Below, in pieces: positions 42,400-53,800 of a DNA stretch of 64,000 bases. The DNA comes from Papilionanthe hookeriana x Papilionanthe teres. Taxonomy: Eukaryota > Streptophyta > Magnoliopsida > Asparagales > Orchidaceae. Position numbers and translations under genes: made by a program. Under the pieces are notes generated by a model. That model saw only the letters and a program-made list of their open reading frames with translations, was not told the origin of the DNA and ran no database searches. The DNA lies in assembly GCA_022702705.1 (NCBI GenBank), contig CM040423.1, positions 46,263,575 through 46,327,574 on the forward strand. Direction: 5' to 3'. Every line of letters begins with the position of its first letter. The first letter of the stretch is position 1.

Positions 42400-43550
42400 C
42401 TCCTCTGCTACCTTTAGATTTGCCTAGTAGCCCCCTTCTCCACTTTTTCGACCACCACGGCCTCCACCCTATCCACGTCTACCTGTCTCTCTTTCCTTAA
42501 GTGACCTAAGAAAGGTCCTACTGAGATGCCCGACTTCACCAAGTTGTAGCACTTGCGAGTCTCCTCTGGACACCTATCATACTTGAGCTCGAGAAAGCTA
42601 ACGTTGATCACGCACCCATAAGTCCACTCGACTCAGAGTGTAGCTTCATGCGACTCTCTTGTATAATTGCAGCAATGGCCTCATCCAGCGAAGCGATAGT
42701 CGCTGGAGCTAGGACTGATCTCTTTTGATCAAAGGTCGGATTCAGGAGGGTCAAAAACTGCATAATTCTCATACGCGTCAATCCTTTCTTCCACTCTGGA
42801 TCGCCGCAGCTCAACATCTATGAGAAGTGATCAAGTTCTGCCCACATCCACTACAAATCTATGGTGCATTCCTTGATCGATATATCACCATGTATCACAA
42901 TTTCTATCTCACATTGAATTTGAAACACTCTCATGTGGTTCGTCTTCCCAGCATAAATCCTCTTCAGCTTTGCCCAGCTGTCTTTCGAATGTCGTTTATT
43001 GATGAGGCAATTGATGGACCATCGAATTTAGAAGTTAGGTATAAAGTAATGAGTGTGTGGTCCTCCAGTTATCCCCCTCATCACTGTCATCCTCTAGCTC
43101 AACCTTGACTCTTATCAGATATCCCTCTAGTATATTCCCTATTAGGGTAGCCTCGATCCTATGCAAAAAACTCAAATACGTGGTCGGTTCATCAAGCTTC
43201 AGATCCACATGAGAGAGTTCTAACTTCACTTGTGTCAGAGCATGTACTGAGGTAGTGGCTCTTGTCTAAATCCGATCAAGACCCTTAGTCATGATCTTTC
43301 TTCCCCAGATGCTTCCTTCTGCACCGTCTCTTCTCCTAACACCCTCAATCACAATGATCCAAGTAGAGATCACATGTGACGTCCTTCCTCTTCTTGACCC
43401 GAACTTGATCTAATTCAACCTCAAGATCAAGATCCTCCTCACTAAAATTTCTCTCTCCTTCCACCCCCACATCACGTACAAACTGTTTGTTCCTCTCCGT
43501 CGCCTCCCCGTCTTCACGAAAAATTTTTATATCAGGACTCCGCATGTAGA
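42400..43550 (-). pseudogene. Gag-like region of the decayed copia element
   Basis: Minus-strand fragments (43,035-43,229; 42,608-42,817; 42,414-42,611) lie in the expected gag position between the PBS and integrase. They contain RMRIMQFLTLLNPTFDQKRS and LDEAIAAIIQESRMKL, resembling the plant copia gag helical region, and a KCYNLVKSG-like knuckle remnant. Identity rests mainly on position. Confidence 0.6.
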
Positions 43551-43895
43551 GCTACGTGCGGAGGCCTGTAAAATCGGGCCACGTGGCGCGCGTGGCAAAA
43601 AAAATAGCATTCGGCCAGAATAACACGGAATATTCCCTCCGTGTTATTCATGTGTTATTCAGGTGTTATTCGGCTCCTAGAATATTACCGATGTTATAAT
43701 AACACAATAACACATGAATAATACATGAATAACACACAATAACACATGAATAACACATGAATAACACCGGGAAATATTCCCTGTGTTATTCTGTTTTTTT
43801 TTTTTTTCCGACACACGCCACATGACGCGATGTTACTGGACTCCGCACATAGCTCTACGTGTAGAGTCCTGATGTAAAAATTTACTTGTCTTCAC
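43510..43895. mobile_element. Foldback, MULE-like non-autonomous element (core 43,518-43,887)
   Basis: Terminal inverted repeats of about 20 bp or more (AAATTTTTATATCAGGACTC at 43,521; reverse complement of GAGTCCTGATGTAAAAATTT at 43,864). Inside them is a second inverted pair (CTCCGCATGTAGAGCTACG and its partner), and inside that tandem GTGTTATTCAT units on the left and AATAACACATG units on the right, so nearly the whole element folds on itself. Direct repeats GTCTTCAC (43,510-43,517; 43,888-43,895) are a likely target duplication. No coding capacity. Confidence 0.75.
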
Positions 43896-44240
43896 ACAGT
43901 GTTGCTCCACTCCTTCCTCTTGCAGCAAACACCAGTAGCTTTGTCCTGCCCGAATCCCTTGTGATACAGTCGAGAAAGCAACTCAGGGATCGCACTGTAC
44001 AAAGAACCCTTCGTGACTGAAGGGAAGGCGATGATGTAAACACTTCACGAGAACCTGCAGAAGTTTCGCACCTCTCCACCACAGTCGCCGGAGACCTTTA
44101 TTTATAGATTGGAGGAGGGAGAGATGAGGTGAGTCGAGCCGTCAATTGTTTTTTGTCGTGATGGGAATCGACGAAGTGATCGAACCTGCAATACAGTCGT
44201 GATCTGTGAAGTAGAAGACGAGAGACGGCTGACCTAGGTC

Positions 44241-44254
44241 GAGCTCTGATACCA
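44241..44254 (-). other. Initiator-Met-tRNA primer-binding site
   Basis: Minus-strand TGGTATCAGAGCTC, the standard Ty1-copia PBS, next to the right LTR of the decayed copia element. Confidence 0.85.
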
Positions 44255-44267
44255 AAAAATAATAAAC

Positions 44268-44355
44268 TGCTCATAAATCTCATCTTTACATTCACAACAT
44301 GAGCTTAAATAAGATATAACCAAAAGGACCCTAAATAAGGTCCAATTCTCAAACA
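44268..44355 (-). repeat. 5' LTR (short) of the decayed copia element
   Basis: Plus-strand TGCTCATAAATCTCATC to TTCTCAAACA, matching 39,390-39,518 in order. Confidence 0.55.
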
Positions 44356-44636
44356 TCATCTTATGTAAAGTTTATATGAAGTAAAATAAAATTCCATTTT
44401 TTCATTAACAATGATTTACTTTAAACTACAATGGAGTTTCGGAACTACAATCATTTTCCTCTGATAACCTTATAAACAACTCAACAAGCTCATGAGTGCA
44501 CTAATGGAATACAAGAATAAACCAAAATGAGAAAAAAAAAATTGAACGATGAGCATTCTAGGTTGGTCTTCTATAAGAAGGGTGAATACTACACACCACT
44601 CTCTTCAATCTGACTCGCAAATTTCTTCACTGAGCT

Positions 44637-44840
44637 TTAAAGAAACCAACTGCAGCATCTAAAATGAGAAGGAATTCGACCGGATTGTCGTATCTGTTCC
44701 GCCTGGCGAGATATCCTTGCTGTTCGTAAGTTCATCATGGCCTCAGCATTGGCTCGTTTTGCCTCCGCCCTTCGCTCTGTTGCTCGAAGTTTCTCTGCCA
44801 TGGCCGCCTCTGCACGAGATCTCATGTTTACGGCTCGGAT
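44637..44840 (-). CDS. Remorin exon 6 (end of coiled coil and membrane anchor)
   Basis: Listed separately because it is 10.9 kb from the next exon and easily missed. The acceptor CATCAG precedes ATCCGAGCC. The exon encodes IRAVNMRSRAEAAMAEKLRA to CCSWFL and stops at TAA (44,637-44,639). It joins exon 5 (ending RMRKVE) in phase 0 and restores a continuous Remorin_C domain. Confidence 0.92.
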   Translation of the reverse strand: MRAVNMRSRAEAAMAEKLRATERRAEAKRANAEAMMNLRTARISRQAEQIRQSGRIPSHFRCCSWFL

Positions 44841-47800
44841 CTGATGGTTTTATCAAGAGAGTGATTCATGAGTTCCCCAACAAGAATGATGCTTCTAAAA
44901 GTAGTAAGATTTGTCAGCAAACCAATGAATGGTTGAGAGTTTGGCATTTATTCAATTTGATTTAGTAGCTTTTGTTTGATTAAATGCATAAAATTAAATT
45001 CAGGTCCCTCCTTTTTCCGAAAATATGTGGTTTTGTTTGATATAAATTGTTGTAACGAAAAGCATTTCATACAATAATGTTTCCCGTATGAGATTCATGA
45101 ACTACTTAACCTCATTTATTTTCTCAACAAATCGTTCAGTAAGAGTTCAAGCATGATTGACTGGTATAACTAGCTTAATGTTTATCTGATTTCAGCTGTT
45201 GCAAACAATAGGCGACTTATACTCCCTTTTAAAAAAAAAACTTACGAAGATTGGTGCAAGCTTTCCTGTTTAGCTGTGGAGCCTAAATTTTGTTGTATGG
45301 AGAAAAGATTATACAACGGTTTACTTCCATTGTCTTTATGTCTTCACAATCAAATTACAGTAAAATCCAAAACGATGGTATGATACAAACAAACATAGAA
45401 AAGCAATAAACAACATAGATAAATAGCAACTATATTGATAAGTGGTCAACTTATTGCTTGGCTAAAACTCCATGCAATGGGGTAGAAAGGGATTGAGCAA
45501 TATAAGATGGGTAAAACTGCATGGATTTAGGGGTGCTCTGAACTCTAATACTCACCTAATAACCTACTAAAACGCTTAATAAACCTATGACCTACACTGA
45601 CATTAACTGATATAAAATATATGCGACAATGATAAAATAAAAAAATAAAAAGAATATTCAAAGTTTACGTGAAAAACTCAGACAGGAAAAATCACAGGTA
45701 GAGGAAATCATATCGTATAAAAATTTCACAAAGGAGAGTGTAGGCTCAAATAAGACTGAACTAAACAAAGTGGATTATTTCTTGTAGAAAAAAAGTATTT
45801 ATAGACATCAAAAAGACCTCCTTGAAGTAAAATACTCTAAGAGGGTCAACAAAATAAGAGCACACATATTATAATCTAAAAGATCACAAATTTAATAATC
45901 TCCTCCAAGACGCGAATTCTCCAAAGAATCTTCAATCTTGGACAGATTATTCCCCGCCTCTTCTATAAAACAACTCTAAATATAATTAATGAAAATCCCA
46001 ATCAAGTCTAAGTAAAGCTCAAACTTGACAATTGAGAACGTCTTGATCATCATATCAACAAATAATCATGAGAACAAATTTTGATCACAAAAATTTTAGG
46101 AATGAAGTGATAACGAGCATCGAGATGTACTTAATTCTCTCAAACATTTGATCTTTAGTGAGATAAATACCATTATGTCTATCACCAATCAATGTTATAA
46201 TTTTCAAATCTTCATGAACGTCTCCAAATAAATCCCTCGACCAAATAATTTTTCTCAAATTTTAGTAATTATCATATACTCAGCTTCCTTATAGATAAGA
46301 ACACTGTAATCTATAATATGACCTTCAAGCTATTCGCATAATTGCCAATAATAAATTCATATCATGCAAGTGATTTCCTTCAAACGTAATCTCTAGCAAT
46401 ATCTGAATTAACATAGTAGATGAATTTATCTATAGTTCTTTCAAACTACAAACAAGCATCTTTTATTTCGCAAAAGTACCCGAGAACCCACTAAACTATT
46501 TTTCAATACTCTTTACGCAGATTACATGTGATCTGTTGACTGCACTGACAGTATATGATAAGCCTAGACGATAACTTATCATAATATACAAGAGAGATTC
46601 CACTGAACTCAAATATGAAACTCGATGTATAATCTCATCATCCGATTATGAATATAAAATCAATGAAGGTTCAAAATAGAGTACTAACATGTTTGACGTT
46701 GTGCATATTGAACATCTGCAAAACTTTTTCAATGAACTCTTTTTTACTTAAAAATAAATTAATTGTCTTTTAATCTCTATTAATCTTTATGCCAAGAATA
46801 TTTTTTGCAACCTCAAAATTTCCATTTCAAACTCACCACTCAATTGAGTCTTCAAATTATTAGTTTCTCTTATAATATTGACAACTATTAACATATCATC
46901 AACATATAAAAGAAAGTAGACAAATGACTCATCATATTCTTCTTTAAATAAATAAAACTATCATAATTACTCATCTTAAACTCATGAACAATCATAAATT
47001 AGTTAAATTGCTTGTACCATTGCCTAGAGAGACTGTTCAAACCAAAAATAGACTTCTTTAATAAACAAAAATAATCTTTTTTCTATTACCATGAAGCCCT
47101 CATGTTACTACACATAAATACTGTTCTCGAGCTTATTTTGCAAAAATACAATCTTTACACTAAAATTGCTCAAGCTTGAGGTCATAATTAATCAAAATAT
47201 AAAGTAAAGCTCGAGTTAACAATGTTATAGCACTAGAGAGAATAATATGTAAAATATACACCCAAATTTTGATTGAATCACTTTGCAACTAGTATAGTCT
47301 TATATCTAGCACCTTCAACTTTTGATGTACTTTCTTTTTATTTTAAAGACTTATTTACATCGAACAACTTTCATCTCTTAATAAAGAATACTAAGATTCA
47401 ACATCGTAGAATTAGATGACGGTACCTAAAAGACACAAATAAAATTATTTTTTATGAGTAAAATTCAAAATTTAAATATTTTGGATGTTCATGAAGACAC
47501 AAATGCTATGCAGGAAAAAATAACTAATACTATTAAACAAATGGCAAAAGATGTACTTGGAGAATCAAAATAAAAAGTTTCTATAAATAAAAATAGTTGG
47601 TAGTGGAATAATAATGCTAAGAAAAGATAAAATATAAGAAATTATGTTATAAAAATTAGTTTAAATGTAAAAGCGTAGAGAAGTGGGAAAAATATAAAAC
47701 GGCCTGCAAGAAGTCTAAAAGAATAATCTGTGACGCTAAAAATTTTGTTTTTAGTGATCTTTATAACAGATTAGATACTAAGGAGGGTGAAAAATATATC

Positions 47801-50800
47801 TATAAACTAACCAAACAAAGGGAAAAGAAAAGTAAAGATTTAACTCAAGTAAAGTGTATTAAAGATGAAAAATAAAAAGTGTTTTTCTTAGAAAGATATT
47901 CAACAAAGGTGGGTGAGTTAGTTTTATGAACTTTTTAATGAAGATTCTGAAAATACGATCGAACTTAGTGATTTTAATATCATTAATAATAATAAAACAT
48001 TTCATTTTTATCATCGCATTAGTAGAAAAGAAGTTGAGGAGGCTTTAAAAAAAACCAAGTGTGGATTTACATCAGGGATCGACTTTAAGCCATATCTTTT
48101 TGCTTTATTTATGGATGGTTTTACTGGACATTTACAAGAGGATGTACATTTATTTATGTGTGCTTTTTGTTGATAATATCCTCATCATGGATAAGACCAG
48201 AGAAAAAGCCCAGGAAAAACTTGAATTATGGAGGTCTACATTGGAGTCTAAAGGTCTTCGTTTGAGTATAACTAAAACTGAATACATGAAATGTAATTTT
48301 AGTAATAGCAGCTCTAGTGACAGAAGTGTAACTTTGGGTGATCAAATTATTAAAAGGTGTGAACGATTTAGATATCTCGGGTCCATTGTTCAAAGTGATG
48401 GTGATATAGATGGGGATGTTAATAGTAGAATTCAGGTTGGTTGGTTGAAGTGTAGGAATGCGTCCAACCTATTGTGTGATAGAAAAGTACCGCTTAGACT
48501 GAAAGGAAAATTTTATAAGATGGTGATGAGACCTGCAATGCTCTATGGTGCTGAATGTTGGCCTTTAAAAGAGAAGCATAACACTAAGTTAAGTGTTGCC
48601 GAGATGAGAATGATTAGGTGGATGAGTGGCTTTACACTTAGAGACAAGATGTGAAATGAATATATCTGTAATAGGGTTGGTGTTGCACCAGTGAAGGACA
48701 AAATTAGAGAGAGTCGCCTTAGATAGTTTGGTCACATTAAACGTCGATCACCTGATGATCTGATTAAGAGAGTAGATGTTTTAGATTCAACTTAAGTTAA
48801 GAAAGGTAGAGGTAGTCCTAGGAAGTCTTGGGCTTATTGCATAAAAAATGATTTTAATTTATTAGAATTAAGTGAAAATTTGACTAGTACAAAATGAAGA
48901 AAAAGGATCATGTAGCCAACCACACTTAGTGGGATTAAGGCTTTGTTGTTGTTGTTGTTGTTGAACTTTCATCCCTTAATACAATTTTACTAAATCTTAA
49001 GTACTATTTTGTGCAGGAAATCAATCTCCTCCTGCATAACAATAATTCATTTAGTAGAATCAACTGCATTAATACTCTTTATAACTAGAATTTTTTTAAC
49101 ACATTTGATGCCTTTAGCCAGATTTAAGACATAAGTAACCAAGTCAAACTCATCATATATCTGTGGCGGCTTAATTTCTTTCCTCATTCAATCATTGATA
49201 ATAGAATATCATGTTGATTGTTGTCGTGGTGATGGAAAACAACATTACAATAGCTATATGAACTTGACTAGTAAGTCATACCAGAGGATATACTTGTCCT
49301 ACTTGTCCTGCTGATCAATATTACTAGATCTTGTAATAGGTGTTACATGTAATAATTTAGAGTTTCACCAAACACTTCTCGTCTAGTGATCACTTTCGTA
49401 ATTTCCAGCACCATAACTTGCATCCCATAATTTTAACTAAGAAATGCACACTTTATATCTCTCAGTTATAAAATATGATTATCACATGAGCACATATAGA
49501 GAAAAAAAAAAAAGAGTAACCAATAGGCTTACCTCACCAAATATCCTGTGAAATCTTTTTATCAAGGGTAATTGAAGTAGAGCAATTCACCATATAACAA
49601 GTTGTTGAAAACTTCAAAATTATTTAAGTAACCAAACATTTAAGAGTACACTGCACCTCCATTAGTATTATTCATTCACTTTGTTATATCATTTTGATGT
49701 AGAATAAGTGTGAAGTATCTCAGAATTCCTTCTGATTATAGAAAGAATTAAAATCTTCAGAACAAACCTCCACGCCATTATCAATTTGGAGATATTTAAC
49801 CTGCTTGCTAGTTTGATTCTCAATATAGCACTTTTTAAATGTAATAAATACATCACTTTTGATCAAGAAAAAAATAATTATTTTCTTACAAAATCATCAA
49901 ATAATTGACAAAATATGTTTGATATCACCCTAATAATGTGGTCTAACATCGCCTCATTATAATGAATGCATGTGTCGAATTTAACTCTCTTATGCTTTTC
50001 AAACATGTAGTGCTCACTGAACTTTAATTAAGTAAATATTCTGAACATTAGAAAGTCCTGTTCTGCTAAAGTTTAGTCATCCCATTCGAATTTGTGTGAA
50101 ATTCGCATGTGCAAATGTATATTTGTATCAACTAACATTGAAGAAATCATAACCGCTGCATCAGTAATCACTATAGAGTCTTGTAAGACATATAGTCCTG
50201 CAACGTGCTTTTGTTCCTTCATCATAATAAGTCATTACTGATTTTCAAAATTCCACCTTCACCAAAAATACTTAATAAAATTAAGTTTATTTTCTGATTA
50301 GGGATATGTATCACATCTCAAAGTGTTATAACAAATACATCAAACATTTTGATTATGATAGTTCCAATGTCGATTATCTTACAAAGACTACTATTGTCCA
50401 TTAACACCAAACCTTAAACATTATTTTATAAGTTGAAAAAAAATATTTATTGGAACACACATGACACATGCAAGTCAAATAAAAAACCTAATCATAGAAG
50501 TTTCATTATAAGAGATAGAGTTCATCATCACTAACTTGACCAAATGATCCAATTGCCTAACTTCTTGATTAGGAGTCACTTTCTTAGTTTTATCATGTAG
50601 TTCGTGGCATTTAAATTTGATATGATTATAATTACAACTCTTATTTATATTCTTAAATTTTGATATACTCTTCGGATCAGCACTAAAACCTCTCTCTTGA
50701 ATTATTACTATAATAACAAAGCCTTCTCCCTAAGCCGCAAGTTCTTCCACAAGTTGCTTCATCTACTCTTTAAAGGACAAAGCATAATATACTTCTTCCA

Positions 50801-53800
50801 GAATAAATTTCTCAACTATATAAAATAATATCTTTAAAGATTGCATATGATGAAGGTAGTGAATGTAACATGATTAATATCAAATTTTCTTCATCATACT
50901 TAGCCTCCATGACCTCCAAATTAGAGAGAATTTTTTTAAAGATAGTCAAATAATCTATAAAAGATGCACCCTCAGAAATCCTAAGGTAGTACAAAAGTTG
51001 CTTCATATATGACTCGCTAATAAGAATTTTTGCAGTACATGGCTATTCTAATTTCAATCATAACATAAAGATTGCCTTTTTCTTCAAAACATCTCGTAAA
51101 ATTTGATTTCACAGATAAGAGGAATACGCGATAGAATCCTTTGCTCCTTATATTGCTTCTCTCCAGTGTCCATGATGAGTGCATTTATCAAATCTAAGCG
51201 ATGCATCATCTAAATCTAATTGTGCCAAAATAGCCCACATTTTAGCATGTCAAAGCTAACATATTGTTGTGATCCAAAATCAAAATGTCGCACTTCATTG
51301 TTGTCATTGTAAAAAAAAAAACAACAACACTGTAATACCAATTATTATAAAATCATTGCATTAAAAAATAAACCAAACAAAAGAAAAAATACAGATTTTA
51401 AGCACAAACTTCAAGATGGAAAATATAATGGGCATAAGAGGAGAATTCACTCTATTGAAAAAAAGATTCCTTGTGGAGAATGTTGGCTCATAATTTATAT
51501 AAGACTGAATTTAAAAAAAAAAAACATAGATTATTTCTTGTACAAAGAAAGAAAATATTTATAGATTTATATTAGACCTCTTAAAAGTAAAATGCTCAAG
51601 AAAGTCAATAAAACAAGAGCGCACGAATTACAATCTAAACACTACTATAGGATTACTCAAACGGTAAAGGCCTTCAATATGGGTGCTTATAATTTCCTAG
51701 TAAGAGGTTCCGAACCCACAAAATACATATAAAAAATTCAACACCAACTCATCCAAAAGTCTCATTACATTTATTCATATCATAGTAAAAAGATGTAGTC
51801 ATTAATTGGTGAACTTGCATATAATTTTGCATGTATTTGTACATTGATTCTCTTTCTTTTATTTTCTTTTTTTTCTTTTTTTTTTTTCGTCTATACCTGC
51901 TATATATAGATCGTTTAATGTTGTGGCAAGCTGTGTTAGCTTTAAATTCATGGATCACGGCAATTTGGCATGGAGGAACTCAAGAACGAAAGAAATTAAT
52001 GTTAGGCATGGCTCATATCTAGGGAGTTGGAGTTTCTTGGTGAAGAGGTGTGACTCCTGGTGAAAAGGAGTGTCTCTTGGAAGTTAGTGGGTTGGGAGGG
52101 AGCGAGGGCGTGTTTGTAATTTATCCATGGATTTTTTCTATAAATAGATGCGTAATCCTCTGGATATGTAACTCCTCTGAAATAGTGAAATTCGTCGGCT
52201 CGCTCCCGAGGACGTAGGCAATTCTTTGCCGAACCTCGTTAAATCTCTTGTGTTCTTCTGATTTGTGTCGATTCTTGTTTTACTCCGCCGTTAAATTTCA
52301 TAACAATTAGTATCAGAGCCAGGTTCAAGGGCATAGGAGGAGATCGACGCGGGAAATCGAAGAAGAAAGAAGATTTCGGTTGGAAGTTCGAGAAATTGCA
52401 GTAAATCGGTGCGGAGAAGTTTGTCGCGGGGAACAGGCTGCAGTTCGCTGTGGTACGGTTCAGTGCGAAGTTAGCGGCAGCGCAGGCGGCGGTGGTTCGA
52501 GCAGCGGGAAGCAGTTCGGCGAACTGAGAGTCGTGGTTCGTTGCAAGCGGACGGCAGTTCGCGGAGGAGTGCTTGGCGCGCACGTCTCTGAGCAGTTCGC
52601 GACATTCTTGGCTCGCGCGACTGCGCAGGCGTAGATCGGACGCGACAAAGGAGCGCAGGTCGCGGCAGGGCCGGAGCAGGCAGAACTTGGCGGCAGGTTG
52701 CGGAGGCCTGCGGTGCGGAGCACTCGCCGGAAGCAGGTCGGCGCCGGGGTTGGTGCGGCTAGGCGGTTCGCCCGGGAGTTTGGCGAGCGGTTGCGTTCGC
52801 AGGCGGTTGCGGCAGTTGCAGTAGCGCGGAGGGCTTCGGGCGGTTGCGGCAGTTCGTGGGCAGTTCGGCAGCAGGATCTTCGCGAAGGAGCAGTTGTTGC
52901 GGGAGCAGTCCAGCGACAGTTTCAGGCGGCGCAGCGGTTGGGGGAGAGGAAAAGAGGGAAGGGGAATAAAGCATCAGAATATTCCCTTTTATTCTCAAAC
53001 CGCAGGAGGAAAATACGGAGAGTTATTCTCCTGTTGATATCTCTTCTCCTTTGGTTAATCCCTGTTGATTGTTGTGCTTTGCTGGAAAGAAGATTGGAAG
53101 GAGAATCTTGGAATACCACTAGAGGGAATATTCTCTTCATTCCAATCCTAAGCAGAGAAGGAATTTCAGAGGGAGAAGGAGGGAGAGAATCTGAGGAATA
53201 TTTTCTGTTGCAGGAGAGCCGCTGCCGAAAAAAGCTGTGCGGTGCGAAGGAAATTTTTTATTCCTGCGGAGGAGTTCGGCCGGTTCAATAATCCGCGGGA
53301 AACAGAGACTGTCCACCGCGAACAGGAGCCTTGTTTTGCGGGAAATTGAGGTGTTCAACCAGTTAAATTCGCCGGTTAGTCGCAGGAGATTTTGCGACAG
53401 GTGGAGTTCGGCGAGGTGCATGTGGCGAGTGCGCACGATTATTTCGCGAACGGGAGTTTCGTGGAGGTATTCCTCGAACAGGTGCGAATGGATTTGTGGC
53501 TCGCGGAACAAAGAATCGACCGAGTGACTCGGTACGAACAAGAATCGTGTTTCGTGTGGAAAATTTAATTCACGAATCACGTGAGAATCGCGGATAATAC
53601 TGCATTCGATGCAGAAAATTTCGCGCTTCTTCGAATTTATTCGTCGAAGCATTTTCTTTTGTTTTTCAAGCAAGCGCAGAAAATACGGTGCAGGATTAAA
53701 TTCGATGGCAATGTCTCGTGCAAAATTCGAGATAAGTAAGTTCAATGAACCGTAACTCGATAATAAATTTGTTAGCACAACGTAGACTTTTGAAGGCTTA

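Larger units (their letters stand above)
39390..44355 (-). mobile_element. Decayed Ty1-copia element, minus strand, with two nested DNA transposons
   Basis: Short related end sequences at 39,390-39,518 and 44,268-44,355 (shared AAATCTCAT, AAGCTTAAATA-like and CCAATTCTCAA strings) are taken as LTRs of about 90-130 bp. The order on the minus strand is LTR, initiator-Met PBS (44,241-44,254), gag-like region, integrase, RT, RNase H remnant, PPT (GAGGAAGAG next to 39,519) and LTR. No matching target duplication is visible and coding is heavily degraded, so the insertion is old. An hAT-like element and a foldback element are inserted in it. Confidence 0.8.
45629..51640 (-). mobile_element. Decayed Ty1-copia element in remorin intron 5
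   Basis: Related segments at about 45,629-45,892 and 51,356-51,640 (shared GATTATTTCTTGTA, AAGTATTTATAGA, AGACCTC and GAGCGCAC-like strings in order) look like LTRs. On the minus strand between them are a PBS-like GGTATTACAG (51,333-51,344), gag and an RT with YVDD. A LINE is inserted within it. Stops and indels are dense throughout. Ends are approximate. Confidence 0.75.

Noticed and set aside
52698..53778. Two frames of about 200 codons on opposite strands (52,698-53,291 and 53,137-53,778)
   Set aside because: Both lie in the GC-rich or compositionally skewed leader of the gag-only copia element; no domain seen in either.
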